Below, one piece after another: positions 5,040 through 7,363 of a DNA stretch of 7,363 nucleotides. The notes below the pieces were generated by a model, which was given only the letters and a program-made list of their open reading frames with translations, did no database searches and was not told the DNA's origin. A program made the position numbers and the translations under genes. The DNA lies in assembly GCA_003562655.1 (NCBI GenBank), contig PWUC01000151.1, positions 1-7,363 of the forward strand, read 5' to 3'. Origin of the DNA: Clostridia bacterium. Lineage in GTDB: Bacteria > Bacillota_E > SLMV01 > PUMD01. Numbering within the stretch: position 1 is the first letter of the stretch; every line of letters starts with the position of its first letter.

Positions 5040-6404
5040 TCAACGGGCCGGATCGATCCGGTACTGGATCAGCTCACCGGCGGTGGCCACACCGACGTAG
5101 CAAGTAGAGCGATCTGCATCTTCGATGGCAAAGATATCCCATGCCAGGGGCGGGCCGTTCAAAGCCTCCGACCAGAGCCTGCGCGCGCGCTCATCATACA
5201 AAAAGATCTGATCCTCCGTCAGCAAGAAAAATGCGCCGAGATAGTCGGGAAGGGGAAGAGAGGCCGCGATCTGTGATCGCAGGGCCACATGGGCGGTGAC
5301 GTGGCCATCCTGATCCAGGAAATGGACGGTGTCACCCGATGTGACCACCACCGTCCCCCCGGAGGATACGAAGGCACCCGTCACCTCCGACTCACCCGAT
5401 GCCACGTTGGAGGGCTTAAAGACCCAACTGGGTTCGCCGCCCCCATCTCCGTAGGCTGCGACATGGCGTCCATCCCACAATATCACCCGGGGCAGGCCCT
5501 CGCCGGTCACTCCCAGAGCCAGGCGGGGCGCCCCGGCCGGGCTGTCGCTGAGATTGAGGGGCCACCCGTGGTGCACGTCACCCTCCAGCAGAAACTTCAA
5601 CCGCACCGGATATGCGTCGCGTCCTGCAAGCAGGTCGTGGACCCCCAGGACCAGGACCGCATCGGCAGAGGGAAATCCGACCCCCGTCCCCCGGTGGCCC
5701 GCCAGCACGGCAGCCTCTTCCAGCACCAGGGGCTTTGCCCCCCAGTCCCCGCGGTCCCAGAACCAGAGATGATCGGCAAAGAGCGCGGCCTCCTCCGCCT
5801 CCTCTTCGGACCTGCCGGCGGGGAACTCGCCCGGGTAGGCTGTGGGGTCCAGTGCTACAGTAGACACGCAGATGAGCCCGAGGGAATGGGCGTAGAGGCC
5901 CGTCACCACACCTTCGGGAACCGGCCACCGTTCAACAATGACCTCCCCGTCCCCGACGGATAGCACAACCAGCTCCGCCGCGCCGAGGGTCGCAACGGCC
6001 ACCGTCTCGTCGCCGGTGACGGTCAACAACTGTGCTCCCTCCTCCACTGGCCACGGGAGATCAAAAAAAGCGCCGTGTTCGGCCATCTCCCAGTACAGGC
6101 GCCTCTCTTCCTCCACTGCCCGGAGCAGCACGGTAGGCACACCCTCTCCGGCAGCACTGCTCAGAGATGACATCAGCATCTCGATCGGTACACCCGGCCC
6201 AGCCAGCGGGCGGTTCACGACGGGCGTGACCACCGGCGGTCTGCCTGAAAGGGGCGTAAGGGCCAGGGGATACCCCCGGGATAGGAAGACGACCATGACG
6301 GCTAAGAGGAGGAGCCAGAGCAAGGGGCCAACGGCTCGCCTCAGAGAATTGCCATCGCCAGGGTCACGATCAGAATCACGCCGATGAGTGTACTGCCCAG
6401 ACAT
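5040..6404 (-). CDS. Membrane-anchored beta-propeller-like (PQQ/WD40-type) protein
   Basis: This 454-residue protein has a short charged cytoplasmic N-terminus (1-25), one transmembrane segment at about 26-43 (GPLLWLLLLAVMVVFLSRGY), and a large, probably extracytoplasmic domain. From about residue 105 the domain is built from short strand-turn-strand units such as LLTVTGDETVAVATLGAAELVVLSVGDGEV, GLPRVILWDGRHVAAYGDG, GTVVVTSGDTVHFLDQDGHV and LTEDQIFLYDERARRLW. These resemble blades of a PQQ- or WD40-like propeller. No catalytic motif is visible, so a binding or scaffold role is the best inference. The ATG at 6402-6404 has GGAGG (6413-6417) 8 nt upstream, although it lies 64 bp inside the TPR gene. 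The next gene follows after 13 nt. A nearest named family cannot be given with confidence. Confidence 0.82.
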   Translation of the reverse strand: MSGQYTHRRDSDRDPGDGNSLRRAVGPLLWLLLLAVMVVFLSRGYPLALTPLSGRPPVVTPVVNRPLAGPGVPIEMLMSSLSSAAGEGVPTVLLRAVEEERRLYWEMAEHGAFFDLPWPVEEGAQLLTVTGDETVAVATLGAAELVVLSVGDGEVIVERWPVPEGVVTGLYAHSLGLICVSTVALDPTAYPGEFPAGRSEEEAEEAALFADHLWFWDRGDWGAKPLVLEEAAVLAGHRGTGVGFPSADAVLVLGVHDLLAGRDAYPVRLKFLLEGDVHHGWPLNLSDSPAGAPRLALGVTGEGLPRVILWDGRHVAAYGDGGGEPSWVFKPSNVASGESEVTGAFVSSGGTVVVTSGDTVHFLDQDGHVTAHVALRSQIAASLPLPDYLGAFFLLTEDQIFLYDERARRLWSEALNGPPLAWDIFAIEDADRSTCYVGVATAGELIQYRIDPAR

Positions 6405-6964
6405 CCTCTGCGCCTCCCAGCACCGGCATCCCCCCCCGACCCCGCCTGTTCAGACGCATCTGCATCCCCCGAGGTGCGAGCCCGGCGCCGGGTCCACGGG
6501 CTGCGGCGGCGCTCATCGCTGCGCTGCTCGCTGCGGATCCTCAGACGCTGGCTCTTCTTGAAGTGTTCAACCTGCCTGGTCCGATCCCCTGTTCGCCTGT
6601 AGGCGGCGGCGATGTTATTGTGCGCTGCTGCGTAGTCCGGATCGTATTTGATGGCCTTTTTGTAAAGGGCTATGGCCCTCTGGGTGTCCTCGCGGTCCAG
6701 ATATATGTTCCCCAGATTGGAGAGGGCTGGAACATGCTCGGGATCAGATATAACCGCCCGCAGGAAGCACCTCTCGGCCCCCACCATCTCCTCCATGCGG
6801 GCGTAGGCAACCCCCGCCTTGTTCAGAGCCTCAACATGTTCCGGGTTCTGCTCGATCAGAGGCAGAAGGATCCGCAACGCGTCGCCATTTTGCCCCCGGT
6901 CCAAGAGCTCAACTGCACGGCTGAACTCCTCTTCCGTCGTCGGTTGTTCAACGTCTTCGTGCAC
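6341..6964 (-). CDS. Tail-anchored TPR-repeat protein
   Basis: This 207-residue protein has four tandem TPR units at about residues 11-43, 44-77, 78-111 and 112-140. They show the usual pattern, for example ALSNLGNIYLDREDTQRAIALYKKAIKYDPDY. A basic, low-complexity linker follows (about 141-187, rich in Arg, Ser, Asp and Gly), then one hydrophobic C-terminal helix (189-207, LGSTLIGVILIVTLAMAIL) ending exactly at the stop. The TPR domain would therefore face the cytoplasm, held to the membrane by a C-terminal tail anchor. TPRs bind protein partners, and the tightly linked propeller protein is the obvious candidate. I chose GTG at 6962-6964 because GGAGGT (6971-6976) is 6 nt upstream. A longer reading from GTG at 7019-7021 would translate through that site and add 19 atypical residues. 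The last 64 bp also encode the start of the next gene. Confidence 0.9.
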   Translation of the reverse strand: MHEDVEQPTTEEEFSRAVELLDRGQNGDALRILLPLIEQNPEHVEALNKAGVAYARMEEMVGAERCFLRAVISDPEHVPALSNLGNIYLDREDTQRAIALYKKAIKYDPDYAAAHNNIAAAYRRTGDRTRQVEHFKKSQRLRIRSEQRSDERRRSPWTRRRARTSGDADASEQAGSGGDAGAGRRRGCLGSTLIGVILIVTLAMAIL

Positions 6965-6995
6965 TTGCGGACCTCCCTTCCATTCAATTCTCCGT

Positions 6996-7031
6996 AAAGA
7001 AAGATTTTCCCCCCGGTCCACCGCTTTCTTT
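6996..7031 (-). other. 8-bp inverted repeat in the leader of the TPR gene
   Basis: AAAGAAAG (7031-7024) and CTTTCTTT (7003-6996) on the minus strand are perfect inverted repeats separated by 20 nt. They lie in the 79-nt space before the TPR gene. The spacer also holds the small dyad CGGTGGACCG. The stem is AT-rich and weak, so it could be a leader hairpin, a protein-binding dyad or chance. There is no adjacent U-run typical of a terminator. Confidence 0.25.
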
Positions 7032-7032
7032 T

Positions 7033-7041
7033 AGCATACCA
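7033..7041 (-). promoter_or_regulatory. Possible extended -10 promoter element for the TPR operon
   Basis: The minus strand reads TGGTATGCT, an extended -10 (TG, one base, then TATGCT with four of six matches to TATAAT). It starts two bases after the stop codon of the upstream membrane-protein gene. No acceptable -35 box is visible 16-18 nt upstream. If real it would give the TPR-to-ychF genes their own start site within the only sizeable gap upstream of them, but it may simply be chance. Confidence 0.25.
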
Positions 7042-7043
7042 TA

Positions 7044-7363
7044 TCACACTCTGCGCGTCCGTCCCCGCAGGGGCGTCCAGCTTCGCCAGAACAGCTGCAC
7101 CCAGAATATCAGGGAGAGCCAGCCCAGGGGGGGATACAGCATCCGCACCAGCTGCGAGAGGTTGACCGCAGCGACAGGTAGGGCCAGAAGCAGAATGCCC
7201 AGGACAATCCTGTATCTTGGTCCCCTACCAGCCAGCTGCCCGATCAGACCGCAGCCCACGGCCACCCCGGTCGTGGTAAGAGACAGCAGCACCAAAAGGG
7301 GATACATTCCCGCGGCCGAAGGTCTGACCAGTGCCACTGCGACGCGAAGGGGCACATCGGCCC
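7044..7363 (-). CDS. C-terminal part of a multi-pass membrane protein, possibly YkvI-like (5' end outside window)
   Basis: About 105 codons are visible and the frame stays open to the window edge. The GTG at 7353-7355 and the ATG further in have no ribosome-binding site, so this is most likely the end of a longer gene. Helices are seen at MYPLLVLLSLTTTGVAVGCGLIGQL, YRIVLGILLLALPVAAVNLS and PPLGWLSLIFWVQLFW, followed by a basic tail ending RGRTRRV. The closing pattern NLSQLVRMLYPPLGWLSLIF resembles the end of YkvI-type and related LeuT-fold transport proteins of Firmicutes. That is a recollection of family style, not a search result. The TPR gene follows after 79 nt. Confidence 0.65.
   Translation of the reverse strand, partial: ADVPLRVAVALVRPSAAGMYPLLVLLSLTTTGVAVGCGLIGQLAGRGPRYRIVLGILLLALPVAAVNLSQLVRMLYPPLGWLSLIFWVQLFWRSWTPLRGRTRRV

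Noticed and set aside
5040..6404. The propeller-like protein as a quinoprotein dehydrogenase
   Set aside because: No PQQ-binding or metal-binding active-site residues can be picked out; only the repeated strand pattern is visible, so no enzyme activity is claimed.

Overview
The window reads as a chromosomal block from a GC-rich member of the Bacillota (Firmicutes), probably a deep clostridial-type lineage. The evidence is the gene order DUF951 - ychF - rpsF - ssb, with a ribosome-binding site positioned for a following gene (expected rpsR). This resembles the Firmicutes region between the parAB/origin genes and dnaB. It is also supported by strong GGAGG-type Shine-Dalgarno (SD) sequences and frequent GTG/TTG starts. 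The lineage is inferred from family knowledge; no search was run. Every supported gene is on the minus strand, so transcription runs from high to low coordinates.

Layout in transcription order: (1) 7363-7044, the C-terminal end of a multi-pass membrane protein, possibly YkvI-like, cut by the window edge. (2) 6964-6341, a TPR protein with a C-terminal membrane anchor. (3) 6404-5040, a membrane-anchored, probably extracytoplasmic beta-propeller-like protein whose start lies 64 bp inside the TPR gene. (4) 5026-4646, a small unrecognised membrane protein. (5) 4639-3716, an EamA/DMT transporter. (6) 3710-3114, a CvpA-family membrane protein. (7) 3098-2208, an MscS-family mechanosensitive channel. 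(8) 2211-1981, a DUF951 protein. (9) 1996-896, the YchF/OLA1-type P-loop ATPase. Genes 2 to 9 overlap or are 5-15 nt apart, so they look like one operon with translational coupling.

A very good sigma-A-type promoter (TTGAAG, 17 nt, extended TATAAT) sits at the ychF stop codon. It starts a second unit: a structured leader of about 85 nt, then rpsF (S6), ssb, and presumably rpsR just outside. The leader has a perfect 9-bp hairpin. It can also form an outer stem that pairs with the rpsF Shine-Dalgarno sequence, as expected for autogenous S6:S18 control.

Several of the longest open frames begin too early. SD placement moves the starts of rpsF (TTG), ychF, DUF951 (GTG, 4-nt GTGA overlap), mscS, cvpA and the TPR gene (GTG) downstream of the longest possible start. 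The best candidate for something undescribed is the set of four envelope genes (TPR tail-anchored protein, propeller-like protein, four-helix protein, EamA transporter) placed ahead of the conserved cvpA-mscS-DUF951-ychF genes. Its function cannot be read from sequence. There is no sign of mobile elements, CRISPR, tRNA or rRNA, and no gene-free stretch longer than 117 bases.
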